Part shown: piece after piece, positions 1-8,350 of the stretch
Layout: each line of letters starts with the position of its first letter
Numbering within the stretch: the stretch's first letter is position 1
Assembly (NCBI GenBank): GCA_034003245.1
Contig: JAVEYY010000023.1
Span: forward strand, 1-64,000
Reading direction: 5' to 3'
Length of the DNA: 64,000 bases
Source of the DNA: Perlabentimonas sp034003245
Lineage (GTDB): Bacteria > Bacteroidota > Bacteroidia > Bacteroidales > Tenuifilaceae
Made by a program: the position numbers and the translations under genes
Notes under the pieces: model-generated
What the model saw: only the letters and a program-made list of their open reading frames with translations
The model's database searches: none
What the model was told of the DNA's origin: nothing

Positions 1-667
1 GTTCAAGAATTGCATCGCCCATCGATAGGCCAGTGATTGTTTCAATTATCTCGCCCAGCAGCACGTAGCCTGTATCGGAGTAGCTGAACTGCGTCCCAAT
101 ATCACCCGCTGGCTTCATTAGGGTAACCAGATCGACTAGGGTTTCGGTTCGGGTCCATACATGTCGGTTCTTTAAAAAATCAACCGTGAATTTATTGGAG
201 TTGGTATGATCGCCCAATCCGCTGGTGTGCGAAAGCAGATGCCTAATTGTAATCTGACTAGGGATGTAGCCACCCTTTTCGAGTATGGCGGCGTGCTCCA
301 CCGAAATGTATTTGGTTATGTAATCATCCAGCGAAAGTTTTTTGTCCTCCCATAAACGGAGAACCGCAGCAGCCACATAGGTTTTGGTTACGCTGGCAAT
401 GCGAAAAGTTTGATCTGCCTGCAAGGGTACGCTCTGAAACCAATCGTTTAGTCCCGATGCTCCGCTCCAGTCAATTCCGAACTTGGGAGCAGTAACGTTA
501 AGCAGAATACCGGGAATGCTATCGTTGAGTTCACTATCGAGAATCTGCTGAAAATGGGCGCTAAATTTCTCATTCTGGTTTTTTGACGATGGTTTACACC
601 CTAGGCCTACAATTATTAGCAACCCTGCCAATATCTTGATTCTTTGGAAATGCTTTTTGAACTTCAT
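1..667 (-). CDS. Serine hydrolase (class C beta-lactamase/PBP-like, S12) lipoprotein, 3' end cut by window edge
   Basis: The reading frame starts at the ATG complementary to 665-667 and runs off the left edge, so only the first ~222 residues are visible. It opens with a lipoprotein signal: a basic N-terminus, a hydrophobic stretch and a Cys in the context VGLGCKPSS. It should therefore be membrane-anchored outside the cytoplasm. The S12-family nucleophile motif SxxK is present as SVTK (about residues 93-96), within QTFRIASVTKTYVAAAVL. The second motif appears as YSD (in FSYSDTGYVLLGE), where class C enzymes have YxN. The third motif (KTG-like) would lie beyond the edge. The family includes D-aminopeptidases, esterases and PBP-like proteins; the substrate cannot be told, and resistance should not be assumed. 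No partner gene is visible. Confidence 0.85.
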   Translation of the reverse strand, partial: MKFKKHFQRIKILAGLLIIVGLGCKPSSKNQNEKFSAHFQQILDSELNDSIPGILLNVTAPKFGIDWSGASGLNDWFQSVPLQADQTFRIASVTKTYVAAAVLRLWEDKKLSLDDYITKYISVEHAAILEKGGYIPSQITIRHLLSHTSGLGDHTNSNKFTVDFLKNRHVWTRTETLVDLVTLMKPAGDIGTQFSYSDTGYVLLGEIIETITGLSMGDAILE

Positions 668-880
668 GTGATAATTGTTATGGTTAAACGGGGCTTTGAG
701 CCTGTAATAATCCGAAGCAAAATTACCAAATTTTGGCCTAACATTAGGCAATAAAGAGATGGGTTTTCGGGCAAAACTGTTGGAATTACCGAGCCGAAGC
801 CTGAGGGAAATGGTGAATTCTGTAGACTATAATCTCCGTGAGGTTGGGCATAATTAACATTCACCCATAAAGCAGCCAAC

Positions 881-921
881 CAAAAAAAGAAAACCCCTTA
901 AAAAATTAATTTTTCAAGGGG
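881..921 (-). terminator. Rho-independent terminator after tRNA-Gln
   Basis: On the minus strand, an inverted repeat with arms CCCCTT and AAGGGG (894-921) has an A/T-rich interior that extends the pairing. It is followed by a T-rich run (881-893). It lies 8 bases past the end of the tRNA. Confidence 0.7.
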
Positions 922-928
922 CTTGTTG

Positions 929-999
929 TTGACCTACCAGGACTCGAACCTAGACTAACAGAACCAAAATCTGCTGTGCTGCCATTACACCATAGGTCA
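929..999 (-). tRNA. tRNA-Gln (anticodon TTG)
   Basis: The minus strand folds as a cloverleaf with acceptor arms TGACCTA and TAGGTCA. The anticodon stem CAGA/TCTG encloses a loop with TTG, and the T loop is GTTCGAGTC. The discriminator is A (position 929) and no CCA is encoded. The gene is about 71 nt and decodes CAA, so it is a glutamine tRNA. It sits alone with its own terminator. Confidence 0.93.
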
Positions 1000-1087
1000 A
1001 TACCGTATGCGCTTTTTGGTAAAGCGTGGCAAAGGTAAAAGATTTTTTTTAGTTGCAAAAACTTTTTTCTGAAAAAATAATTTTCTC

Positions 1088-2662
1088 TTACCTCTTAACC
1101 AGCTTATCGTTGCGCATTTGCCAAGTAATACCTACCATCTCATCGGGCCAGCAGAGGCAGTATTCCTGATCGTTGCTGAGCAAATCTTCCATATTGTGTT
1201 CAAGGTAAATGCTCTTGCCCTCGGGCACGTTTATGGTTATCTCCATCTCCTGAACTCGCCACTTCTGGTTATAGGGCACATAGAAGTAGGGGCTAATAAT
1301 TAGGGAGTTATCTACAATGGTGTACTCCACGGTTACCGCTTCGGCGCTCGATCGTGCAGTCATTCGCGTTGCCCCACGCGATTTTTTAACCACCACCAGT
1401 TCAAACTTATCGTTGCTGCTTTTGCCAATAAACACCTTGGGCCGCCCCACAATTTTGGTCATCCCCTCATTTCGAGCAATGGTGTAATCGTCGATGCTGA
1501 TAATGCGGTTGGGATTAAAATCTCCATGGTCAAAATCCTCATCGGCAATAAGCCGAAGGGTTGATATGGTCGAATCGGCCAGCGTAATCTCCGATCGCAC
1601 TTTAACACTCTCGCGAATGGTGAAGCTGCGTGCCTGTAGGAAGGTAACCCCGGCCAGAATCATCACGGCTATAATCCAGGCAGTTGCTGATGCGGCAAAA
1701 ATCACCGAGCCCCTGACGCTAAACCTAAAAATCATCCTAAGTCCGATAAGGATAAGCGCAAGGAAAGGGATTAGCGCAATTAAAAAAACTGGAATGGTTA
1801 TCCACAGCATCGATCCCAAGTCGAAGGTTGTGGCCAGCAGCTGACCAAGGGTTAATCCGCTGTGCGAGGGTAGAAGGGTGGTAACTATCTCGCCAAAGAA
1901 AACCGATACAACCGATGCCATTACTCCAACCAGTCCAATGCTGATAAAAACCACCGCCAGAATGGCCACAATAACTTTGGCTACTACTCCCATTGCGCTC
2001 CCTAGTGCAATAAAAACCCTTCCAAATGCGCTAAACACCCTCTCAAAAACTCCCGAAAATCTATTCCGTTCCATATTCTTACGAACCTCCTGGAATTCGT
2101 TTTTAATATTTTTTTCGAGGTTGGAAAAGTTTATCTCCTCGCCCTTCATCTCCATTCGCTGCCTTACAGTTTCGGCTCGTGGTACAAATATCCACATAAT
2201 TAGGTAAATAACAATTCCTAAACCATTGGCAAATGCAAGCACCGCGAATAGAATCCGAAACACCAACGGGTCGATGCTGAAGTATGCCCCAAGACCCGAA
2301 CTAATACCTGCAATTATGGCATTCTGAGGGTCGCGGTAAAGCCTGCGCTTATGACCATGCTCGGCAGCGGAAGAGGATGTGCTTGAGCCAGATGATGATT
2401 CCTGATCGGTTATCTCCTCGGCTTTGCCAAGCGTTTTAATAATCTGCTCCACCATTTCGATGGTTACAATTTCCTTTGTGCCTAGCAGGTCGCTTAGCAA
2501 CTCTGCTGCGCGCTCCTCAATATCGCGAATAACCTCGTCGGTTTCGGCCGATCCACTCAAATGATCCTTAAGCGATTTCAGGTAATTGTCTAACGCGTTG
2601 TATGCATCCTCCTCGATGGCGAAGGCAATTCCACCGATGCTTATTTTTAGTGACTTTTTCAT
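1088..2662 (-). CDS. PspC-domain multi-pass membrane protein, long form
   Basis: A 524-residue protein. Residues 1-85 form a small acidic helical region (KSLKISIGGIAFAIEEDAYN) also found at the start of the gene at 3006. A Ser-rich linker follows, then a PspC domain (about 107-165) with LYRDPQNAIIAGISSGLGAY and a hydrophobic segment ending in VPRAE. Four or five further membrane segments follow (about 210-345), and a soluble C-terminal domain of ~170 residues rich in beta structure. PspC proteins of other bacteria sense envelope stress; the soluble tail here is long and I do not recognise it. It is the last gene of a three-gene operon and starts 3 bases after the PadR stop codon, so the two are probably translationally coupled. 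Confidence 0.85.
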   Translation of the reverse strand: MKKSLKISIGGIAFAIEEDAYNALDNYLKSLKDHLSGSAETDEVIRDIEERAAELLSDLLGTKEIVTIEMVEQIIKTLGKAEEITDQESSSGSSTSSSAAEHGHKRRLYRDPQNAIIAGISSGLGAYFSIDPLVFRILFAVLAFANGLGIVIYLIMWIFVPRAETVRQRMEMKGEEINFSNLEKNIKNEFQEVRKNMERNRFSGVFERVFSAFGRVFIALGSAMGVVAKVIVAILAVVFISIGLVGVMASVVSVFFGEIVTTLLPSHSGLTLGQLLATTFDLGSMLWITIPVFLIALIPFLALILIGLRMIFRFSVRGSVIFAASATAWIIAVMILAGVTFLQARSFTIRESVKVRSEITLADSTISTLRLIADEDFDHGDFNPNRIISIDDYTIARNEGMTKIVGRPKVFIGKSSNDKFELVVVKKSRGATRMTARSSAEAVTVEYTIVDNSLIISPYFYVPYNQKWRVQEMEITINVPEGKSIYLEHNMEDLLSNDQEYCLCWPDEMVGITWQMRNDKLVKR

Positions 2663-2664
2663 CT

Positions 2665-2994
2665 TTAACTGTTTTTCCTTATTGCATTAACTGTTTCTAC
2701 CAGTGTATCCCAATCCTCCTCTAAGTTTTGGAGGAATTCACGCCCTTGTGGCGTTAGATTATAGTACTTGCGGGGGGGGCCTTGCGGCGATTCCTCCCAA
2801 CGATAGCTTAGCAAACCTGCATTCTTTTGGCGAGTTAGCATGGGGTAAAGTGTTCCCTCAACCACAAGCATTTGAGCCTCTTTTAGCTTGTTTATTAGGT
2901 CGGTCGTATATGCATCACCCCTCGATAGTATGGAAAGGATACACAGTTCAAGCACCCCTTTCCGCATTTGGGCCTTGGCGTTTTCGGTATTCAT
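2665..2994 (-). CDS. PadR-family transcriptional regulator
   Basis: A 109-residue winged helix-turn-helix protein. The N-terminal helix (LELCILSILSRGDAYTTDL), the recognition region with VVEGTLYPMLTRQKNAGLL and the wing (EESPQGPPRKYYNLTPQGRE) are the standard PadR pattern, and the length is usual for the short PadR subfamily. These repressors often control their own operon and respond to ligands or envelope stress. Here it lies between two PspC-domain genes, 11 bases after the first and 2 bases before the second. It most likely represses the operon promoter near 3620-3651. The ligand is unknown. Confidence 0.92.
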   Translation of the reverse strand: MNTENAKAQMRKGVLELCILSILSRGDAYTTDLINKLKEAQMLVVEGTLYPMLTRQKNAGLLSYRWEESPQGPPRKYYNLTPQGREFLQNLEEDWDTLVETVNAIRKNS

Positions 2995-3005
2995 GGCGCT
3001 TTGTT

Positions 3006-3584
3006 TTATTTACGTTGATAGTTTGTCCCCTGAAACTTCTTGCCTATGTTCTCTGCGGTTACAGGTTCTCCTGTCATTTCGAGCCTTTCGGTTGCGGTTC
3101 GGGCTTCGGGGATTACAATCCATAGGATAATGTAAATTAGTACACCCCCTCCACCCCAAAGAGCGGCTATTGCAAAGAAAATTCGGATAATCACCGGATC
3201 AATATTCCAGTAGTAGCCCAATCCTGAACTTACACCCGCAAACACAGCATTTTCTGGGTCGCGGTATAAGCGCTTACCTCCACTGTTGAATGGATGTCCG
3301 CTATAGGTTCTGCTCTTCTGCTCTTCTGCTGAATCGGTTGGATCGCCCATAATGCCGATTACCCGTTCGACTTCAATAAGGGTTATCACATTTTCCGATG
3401 TGGGAGCCTTCTCCTTAAAATGCTCGGCCATTCGTGCCTCAATATCATTCATTATCTCACGCCTATCGGGCTCGTTGGCAAAACCATTTTCCAAACGCCT
3501 TAAGTAGGTGTCGAGTTTTAAGTATGCATCCTCCTCGAGGCAGAAAACTACTCCCCCAAGGCTAACGGTTACTGTTTTTTTCAT
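3006..3584 (-). CDS. PspC-domain protein, short form
   Basis: A 192-residue protein and the first gene of the operon. Residues 1-85 match the N-terminal region of the long PspC protein (VTVSLGGVVFCLEEDAYLKL). The PspC domain follows at about 105-165 (LYRDPENAVFAGVSSGLGYY) with two hydrophobic segments and IVIPEARTATER. It ends after a short cytoplasmic tail and lacks the extra membrane bundle and soluble domain of its downstream paralogue. The two PspC proteins may form a hetero-complex under the PadR regulator (inference). Start chosen at the ATG just downstream of the likely promoter. Confidence 0.87.
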   Translation of the reverse strand: MKKTVTVSLGGVVFCLEEDAYLKLDTYLRRLENGFANEPDRREIMNDIEARMAEHFKEKAPTSENVITLIEVERVIGIMGDPTDSAEEQKSRTYSGHPFNSGGKRLYRDPENAVFAGVSSGLGYYWNIDPVIIRIFFAIAALWGGGGVLIYIILWIVIPEARTATERLEMTGEPVTAENIGKKFQGTNYQRK

Positions 3585-3619
3585 CTAAGTACATTGTTTA
3601 GGATAGTTCTTTTGGTATG

Positions 3620-3651
3620 CAAATATAAATAAAAAAATCACTACCATGCAA
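3620..3651 (-). promoter_or_regulatory. Promoter of the PspC-PadR operon
   Basis: On the minus strand a perfect -7 element TATATTTG (3620-3627) has a TTG (3649-3651) 21 bases upstream, close to the Bacteroidota consensus TTTG-N19-TAnnTTTG. The start codon of the first gene lies ~36 bases downstream. Confidence 0.55.
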
Positions 3652-3745
3652 TACATAGAAGTGTTTTTTTGAAAATAATTTGAATTTTTTTAAAAACATT
3701 GATTTTAATGCTTGATATTATGGAACTTGTAGTAGGGCTGTTTTT

Positions 3746-3776
3746 TTGGATTTTTTCGGAATATGGTATACTTTTA
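3746..3776 (+). promoter_or_regulatory. Promoter of the DUF2797 gene
   Basis: TTG (3746-3748), a 20-base spacer and TACTTTTA (3769-3776) match the Bacteroidota promoter except for the last base. An in-frame upstream ATG at 3746 overlaps the -33 element, which supports the start at 3791. Confidence 0.5.
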
Positions 3777-3790
3777 TAAAAAAAAATCCA

Positions 3791-4609
3791 ATGAAAGAGT
3801 TTTTTAAGGGTCAACTTCTCAAAATGCAGTTTACCAATCGTGGTACAGAACATCTTGTAAAGCCCGAGTATTTCCTGGTGAATGGCGATGAAAAGATAGT
3901 GATTAACAATTTAATTGGCAAAACCGTATCGATTCAATATGCCGGAAAGATTACTTGTATTGCTTGCGGAAAGGAGACAAAGAAATCGTATGGTCAGGGT
4001 TACTGCTATCCATGCTTTATATCGGTTCCTCAAACCGAAGAGTGCGTGTTAAGGCCGGAGCTATGCAAAGCCCACGAGGGTATTGCTCGCGACATGGAGT
4101 TTGCCAAGGAGAATTGCCTAGTCGACCAGGTTGTTTACCTTGCACGTTCGGGAGGCTTAAAAGTTGGAGTAACGCGATATCATCAGGTTCCCAATAGATG
4201 GGTCGATCAGGGTGCAAACCAAGCAATAAAGCTTGTTACTGCTAAAAACAGATATACCGCAGGTTTAATAGAGGTGTCGCTTAAAAAGATACTGGCCGAT
4301 AAGACCAACTGGCGTAAAATGCTTATGGGAAATGATGACCCTCAAACGCTGGTAAACGAAAAAGTAAAAGCCATTGAATATCTCCAGCATCAGGGCATTG
4401 AGTTCAAACCTGCCGAGAATACAGAATACACCATTGAGTACCCCGTACTCTCGTTCCCCGCCAAGGTAAACTCCAAAGATTTAGAAAAAGAACCTTCCTT
4501 ATCGGGCAAACTTATGGGGATTAAGGGCCAGTACTTGATCTTTGAGGGAGGAAATGTGATTAATCTTCGTAAGCACTCAGGATTTCATATATCAATATCA
4601 TCGTTTTAG
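3791..4609 (+). CDS. DUF2797 domain-containing protein
   Basis: A 272-residue protein starting MKEFFKGQLLKMQF; the longer frame from 3746 would begin inside the promoter. Near residue 58 there is a zinc-ribbon-like motif, CIACG followed about 13 residues later by CYPCF, giving two CxxC pairs. The centre contains YLARSGGLKVGVTR and VPNRWVDQGA, typical of DUF2797. The biochemical role of the family is not established as far as I know. It is transcribed alone and ends at a shared terminator facing the chemoreceptor gene. Confidence 0.82.
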   Translation: MKEFFKGQLLKMQFTNRGTEHLVKPEYFLVNGDEKIVINNLIGKTVSIQYAGKITCIACGKETKKSYGQGYCYPCFISVPQTEECVLRPELCKAHEGIARDMEFAKENCLVDQVVYLARSGGLKVGVTRYHQVPNRWVDQGANQAIKLVTAKNRYTAGLIEVSLKKILADKTNWRKMLMGNDDPQTLVNEKVKAIEYLQHQGIEFKPAENTEYTIEYPVLSFPAKVNSKDLEKEPSLSGKLMGIKGQYLIFEGGNVINLRKHSGFHISISSF

Positions 4610-4663
4610 CAAATAGCTTAATCCTCGGCTAAACCGTCATACTTTCAACGTGTTAAAGTAGAC

Positions 4664-4693
4664 AAAAAACGGCTACCTTGCCGTTTTTTTTTT
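4664..4693. terminator. Bidirectional rho-independent terminator
   Basis: Arms AAAAAACGGC and GCCGTTTTTT with loop TACCTT. The plus strand has a T run after the stem, and the A run in the left arm gives a T run on the minus strand. It sits between convergent genes (ends at 4609 and 4719) and can serve both. Confidence 0.85.
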
Positions 4694-4718
4694 ATTCAAA
4701 GAATAATCAAACATTCTT

Positions 4719-6572
4719 TTAGTAGGTGGTGTACCCTTTGTCCTTCTCAGCATCGCTCAGAATAAAGTTAAACCCCTTGCTTCCATTGCCGTTCGAAGGT
4801 TTTGTGTTGATAATCTTTTTTGTCTCAACCTTTGGGGCAATCTTGGGTGCTACACTCTGCTTTTTCTTTTGATATAAAACCTTATCGGTTGTTTTAAAGA
4901 ACGAAATGGTTTCGGCAAGCTTTTCCGATTGCCTTTTTACCTCTTCGGCGCTTGACGCCAGCTCCTCGCTCATGGAGGCATTGTCCTGTACTGTTTTGTT
5001 TAGGTTCTGAATGGCATTGTTTACCTGTTCGGCTCCCGATGATTGTTCAAGGGTTGATGCCGATATCTCCTGGATTAGTTTGAGGTTGTCCTTTACCTTT
5101 GGTATTACATTCTTTAACTTTTCGTTAGCCTTGTCCGAAGCATCGCGCAGCTTATTGGCCATAGCCTCAATATCCTGCGCCGAAGAGGCCGAACGCTCGG
5201 CCAGCTTGCGCACCTCGGCTGCCACAACAGCAAACCCTTTGCCATGCTCGCCAGCACGTGCCGCTTCAACAGCGGCATTAAGGGCAAGAATATTTGTTTG
5301 GAAGGAGATATCGCGAATCACCACAATTCGCTCGCTGATTTGCCCCACCAGCTGAAGCGCGTTGTTGGCTGCGTTTACACCATCTACTACGCCAACCTCG
5401 GTTTCGACCGCAACATCCTCAGCAAGTTTAGAGTTTTCTGATGTCTGATCGATATTGGCGGCCATCTCCTCCATGCTCGACGATATTTGCTCGGTGGAGG
5501 AGGCTTGATCGTTAGCCCTTACCGAAATTTGTTGGCTGCTATCGCTGAACATAATGCTGGCCTGAGCAATGCTCTCCGAACCCTCTACTATGGAATCTGT
5601 AATATTTTTTAGTACGTCGCCCATATTATTGAGGCTGCGGGCCAAATCGCCAATCTCGTCGGTTTTTACTAGCAGGTCGTTATCGAGCTTTACGGTTAAA
5701 TCGCCCGATGAGATAATCTCGGCAAACTTAACTCCCCGTTTAATGTTATCGGATAGCTTTTTGCTAAACACAACTGAAACGGCCGCCGAACCAACAATAA
5801 GAATGAATAGGATGGTGATGATGAATAGAATATTCCGGCTGCGCTGTTTGTTGAAGATATCGGTGCTGCTGTCAATAATTACCTCTAGATTCGACTTAAG
5901 ATTATTGGCAACCCCTGCTATTCCTTGGTAAACGACATTGGTTTCCTCAATGGCTTTCCAGCACTCATTGCCAAGACTAACATACTTGCCAACCAGCTCT
6001 TTTGCTATGCTGTTATCAATTGTTCCCATTAGCTTGTCCGACGCCTGAGTCCAGGTGTTATAATCAGATTTTTGCGAGGTGGATATAAAACGCTGCCCTA
6101 GGAACCGGATGTGATATATCTGTGCAGTAAGGCTTGGGTATTCGTACACTATCTGTTCTGTTAAAACACCCGATTCGTTGTAAATACGTGCCCGTCGTGT
6201 GCTTATCTCGTTTAGCTTAATTGTTGACTCTTTATACTGGTTTACATCGTTTAGCATCTCATCAATCACCCTAACATTCGATTGCTCAAGTGGATTACTC
6301 TTAAAATCTTTGAGCACCGTCTCTACTTGCATAATGCTGTTCTCGAGACGCGACAGGGTTTCACTGTCGGGATTTCGGAGGAACATCAGAAAGTTGTTGT
6401 CGGCCGAAATGCGAGCCTTGTCGGCCAAATGTAGGTCAAGGATTTTGGCTCTGATCCCGTTAATCTGATTAAAGCTCAGAAATGTTGCCCCAGCAGCAAG
6501 CAGGGCAATGGTAGAGAGCGATCCAAATATCAGCGTAAGCTTGGTTCTAATGTTTAATTTGAAGAAATTCAT
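4719..6572 (-). CDS. Methyl-accepting chemotaxis protein
   Basis: A 617-residue transmembrane receptor. A first membrane helix (about 13-33) is followed by a ~210-residue helical extracytoplasmic sensor, a second membrane helix (about 247-268), a HAMP domain and a long cytoplasmic coiled coil. The highly conserved hairpin tip is present (FQTNILALNAAVEAARAGE). It couples ligand sensing to CheW/CheA, although no che genes are visible here. The C-terminus is a Lys/Asn-rich tail without a recognisable CheR-tethering pentapeptide. The sensor domain is of the all-helical type and its ligand cannot be predicted. It is an orphan receptor gene. Confidence 0.93.
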   Translation of the reverse strand: MNFFKLNIRTKLTLIFGSLSTIALLAAGATFLSFNQINGIRAKILDLHLADKARISADNNFLMFLRNPDSETLSRLENSIMQVETVLKDFKSNPLEQSNVRVIDEMLNDVNQYKESTIKLNEISTRRARIYNESGVLTEQIVYEYPSLTAQIYHIRFLGQRFISTSQKSDYNTWTQASDKLMGTIDNSIAKELVGKYVSLGNECWKAIEETNVVYQGIAGVANNLKSNLEVIIDSSTDIFNKQRSRNILFIITILFILIVGSAAVSVVFSKKLSDNIKRGVKFAEIISSGDLTVKLDNDLLVKTDEIGDLARSLNNMGDVLKNITDSIVEGSESIAQASIMFSDSSQQISVRANDQASSTEQISSSMEEMAANIDQTSENSKLAEDVAVETEVGVVDGVNAANNALQLVGQISERIVVIRDISFQTNILALNAAVEAARAGEHGKGFAVVAAEVRKLAERSASSAQDIEAMANKLRDASDKANEKLKNVIPKVKDNLKLIQEISASTLEQSSGAEQVNNAIQNLNKTVQDNASMSEELASSAEEVKRQSEKLAETISFFKTTDKVLYQKKKQSVAPKIAPKVETKKIINTKPSNGNGSKGFNFILSDAEKDKGYTTY

Positions 6573-6922
6573 CTTTATCAGAGTTACGTTAATTTCGTAG
6601 GGTAAATGTTTAATAAAGTTAGCTATTCCCCTGAAACCAGCAAATGATTTTTAAAAGATATTAAAAGCGGGTGTGGTGTGGAACAGATGATTCACCTAAT
6701 CATGGATTGCCTAGATACTATTAGTGATAATGTTTTGTCGCTTCAGGATTATGTTTCGAAAGACTCTTTAGCTCTGCTGGGATTGTATCATGCGTTAGGG
6801 CCGTTCAATCTTAATATATATAGAACCAAAACAAACCCTCGCTTTTTTAAGCTATCTTTCCACTCTTTTTAAACCAAAATTTTTTGGGCTCATTTTGAGC
6901 GCAATAATAATCTCAGGAGCCA
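6573..6922. other. Intergenic region between chemoreceptor and exonuclease genes
   Basis: 350 bases, A/T-rich and divergent. A 64-codon frame at 6678-6872 has no recognisable features and is probably chance. A small hairpin (arms GCTCA and TGAGC near 6889-6901) lies shortly before the next gene. No clear promoter was found for either flank. Confidence 0.5.
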
Positions 6923-8278
6923 ATGTATGCCATAGTCGATATCGAAACCACGGGTGGTAGCCCTGTGAGTAGCCGAATAACCGAAGTCGCCATTTTCCTC
7001 TTCGATGGGGGAGAGATTGTGGATGAGTTTACCTCGCTTATTAATCCCGAGTGCTACATTCCACCAAATATTACTCGCTTAACCGGTATCACCAACGAGA
7101 TGGTGGCCAGTGCACCCCGATTTTACGAGGTGGCTCGCAAAATTGTGGAGATAACGAAGGGTGCAACCTTTGTCGCTCACAATGTGCAATTCGACTACAG
7201 GTTTGTGCAGGCTGAGTTTAAGCGGTTGGGATATGATTATAAAAGAGATACTCTATGCACTGTAAAGCTCTCGCGCAAGCACATCCCAGGGCATGTCTCG
7301 TACAGCTTAGGCGCTATTTGCGCCGATTTGGGTATTGCTATTAGTGGAAGACACAGAGCCGCTAGTGATGCGCTGGCAACAGTAAAGTTATTTCAAAAGC
7401 TACTCTATGTAGCACCCAATTTGGTTAATCAGGGACAGGAGATACTCTCAACATTTGCACCCAATCTCAACCCAAAAACTATTGCCGATTTGCCCGAGGT
7501 TCCTGGGGTATACTATCTCTACGATAGCGAGGGCACAATTATTTACATTGGAAAGAGCGTAAATATTCGAAAGCGGGTGCTCGATCATACTGCGCGCCCA
7601 ACAACCAAGCGGGCTGCCGAAATGCTTACGCATATTGCTGATGTTGGGTTTGAGCTTACTGGCAGCGAGCTTATTGCCCTTATCCTTGAGGCCGATACCA
7701 TAAAGCAACATCTTCCAAAGTACAACAAACGCGGAAGGCGACGGAATACGCAAATGGGCGTATTTTCACACACCGATAAGAATGGTTACATAAATCTTAG
7801 CATTCAGGGTTTATCGTCCGATAATGGTTCGCCCATTGCAAGCTTCGATAATCAAACCGAGGCTCAGGCTTTTCTTTACCGCATGGTCGATGAGTTCTCG
7901 CTTTGCCAAAAGCTTAGCGGATTATACTCATCACCTAATGCGTGTTTTCATCATCAAATTGGCCAATGTAAGGGTGCTTGTATTGGCGAGGAACCTGCCG
8001 ACTTATACAATGAGCGGGTCGAAAAAGCCATTGCCAGCCAAACCCTCGGGAACCGAAGCTTTGTTCTGGTCGATCAGGGACGAAATGCCGATGAGCGCTC
8101 GTTTGTGAAGGTTGTTAATGGAAAAATTGAGGGTTTTGGGTATTTCAACCCCGAGTTTATTGATAACTCCATTGATTTGCTCAACGAAACCCTGATTCCC
8201 TGCGGAAATCACCGCGAGGCTGTGATGGCTGTTAGGGGGTTTATGGGCAAAGCCGGAGTGAAAGTGCTGGACATTTAA
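6923..8278 (+). CDS. DEDDh 3'-5' exonuclease fused to a GIY-YIG (UvrC-like) nuclease domain
   Basis: 451 residues. The N-terminal ~165 residues are a DnaQ-type exonuclease: VDIETTGG supplies the first two acidic residues (D6, E8), HNVQFDYRF the third, and GRHRAASDALAT the DEDDh His/Asp. At about 190-270 a GIY-YIG domain follows (GVYYLYDSEGTIIYIGKS, then a conserved Arg-rich stretch), as in UvrC or Cho. The C-terminal part has four Cys (CQKL, CFHHQIGQCKGACIGE) resembling the UvrC Cys-rich region. Such fusions are usually annotated as DNA polymerase III epsilon-like and presumably act in DNA repair. AGGAG at 6915-6919 precedes the ATG, unusual in this window. Transcribed alone. Confidence 0.9.
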   Translation: MYAIVDIETTGGSPVSSRITEVAIFLFDGGEIVDEFTSLINPECYIPPNITRLTGITNEMVASAPRFYEVARKIVEITKGATFVAHNVQFDYRFVQAEFKRLGYDYKRDTLCTVKLSRKHIPGHVSYSLGAICADLGIAISGRHRAASDALATVKLFQKLLYVAPNLVNQGQEILSTFAPNLNPKTIADLPEVPGVYYLYDSEGTIIYIGKSVNIRKRVLDHTARPTTKRAAEMLTHIADVGFELTGSELIALILEADTIKQHLPKYNKRGRRRNTQMGVFSHTDKNGYINLSIQGLSSDNGSPIASFDNQTEAQAFLYRMVDEFSLCQKLSGLYSSPNACFHHQIGQCKGACIGEEPADLYNERVEKAIASQTLGNRSFVLVDQGRNADERSFVKVVNGKIEGFGYFNPEFIDNSIDLLNETLIPCGNHREAVMAVRGFMGKAGVKVLDI

Positions 8279-8350
8279 AAATAATGATTCCAACTTTTAT
8301 TATTCCCCCTTTTCCCCCATTTTTGTGTACAATTTTAAAACTGAATATTG

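Noticed and set aside
664..879. 71-codon minus-strand gene before the serine hydrolase
   Set aside because: It overlaps the hydrolase start by 4 bases but has no start context or domain; probably chance.
2703..3130. Plus-strand genes over the PadR/PspC region
   Set aside because: They are antisense to well-supported genes, and their peptides lack any domain.
6678..6872. 64-codon gene before the exonuclease gene
   Set aside because: No signal peptide, no domain and no promoter; treated as chance.
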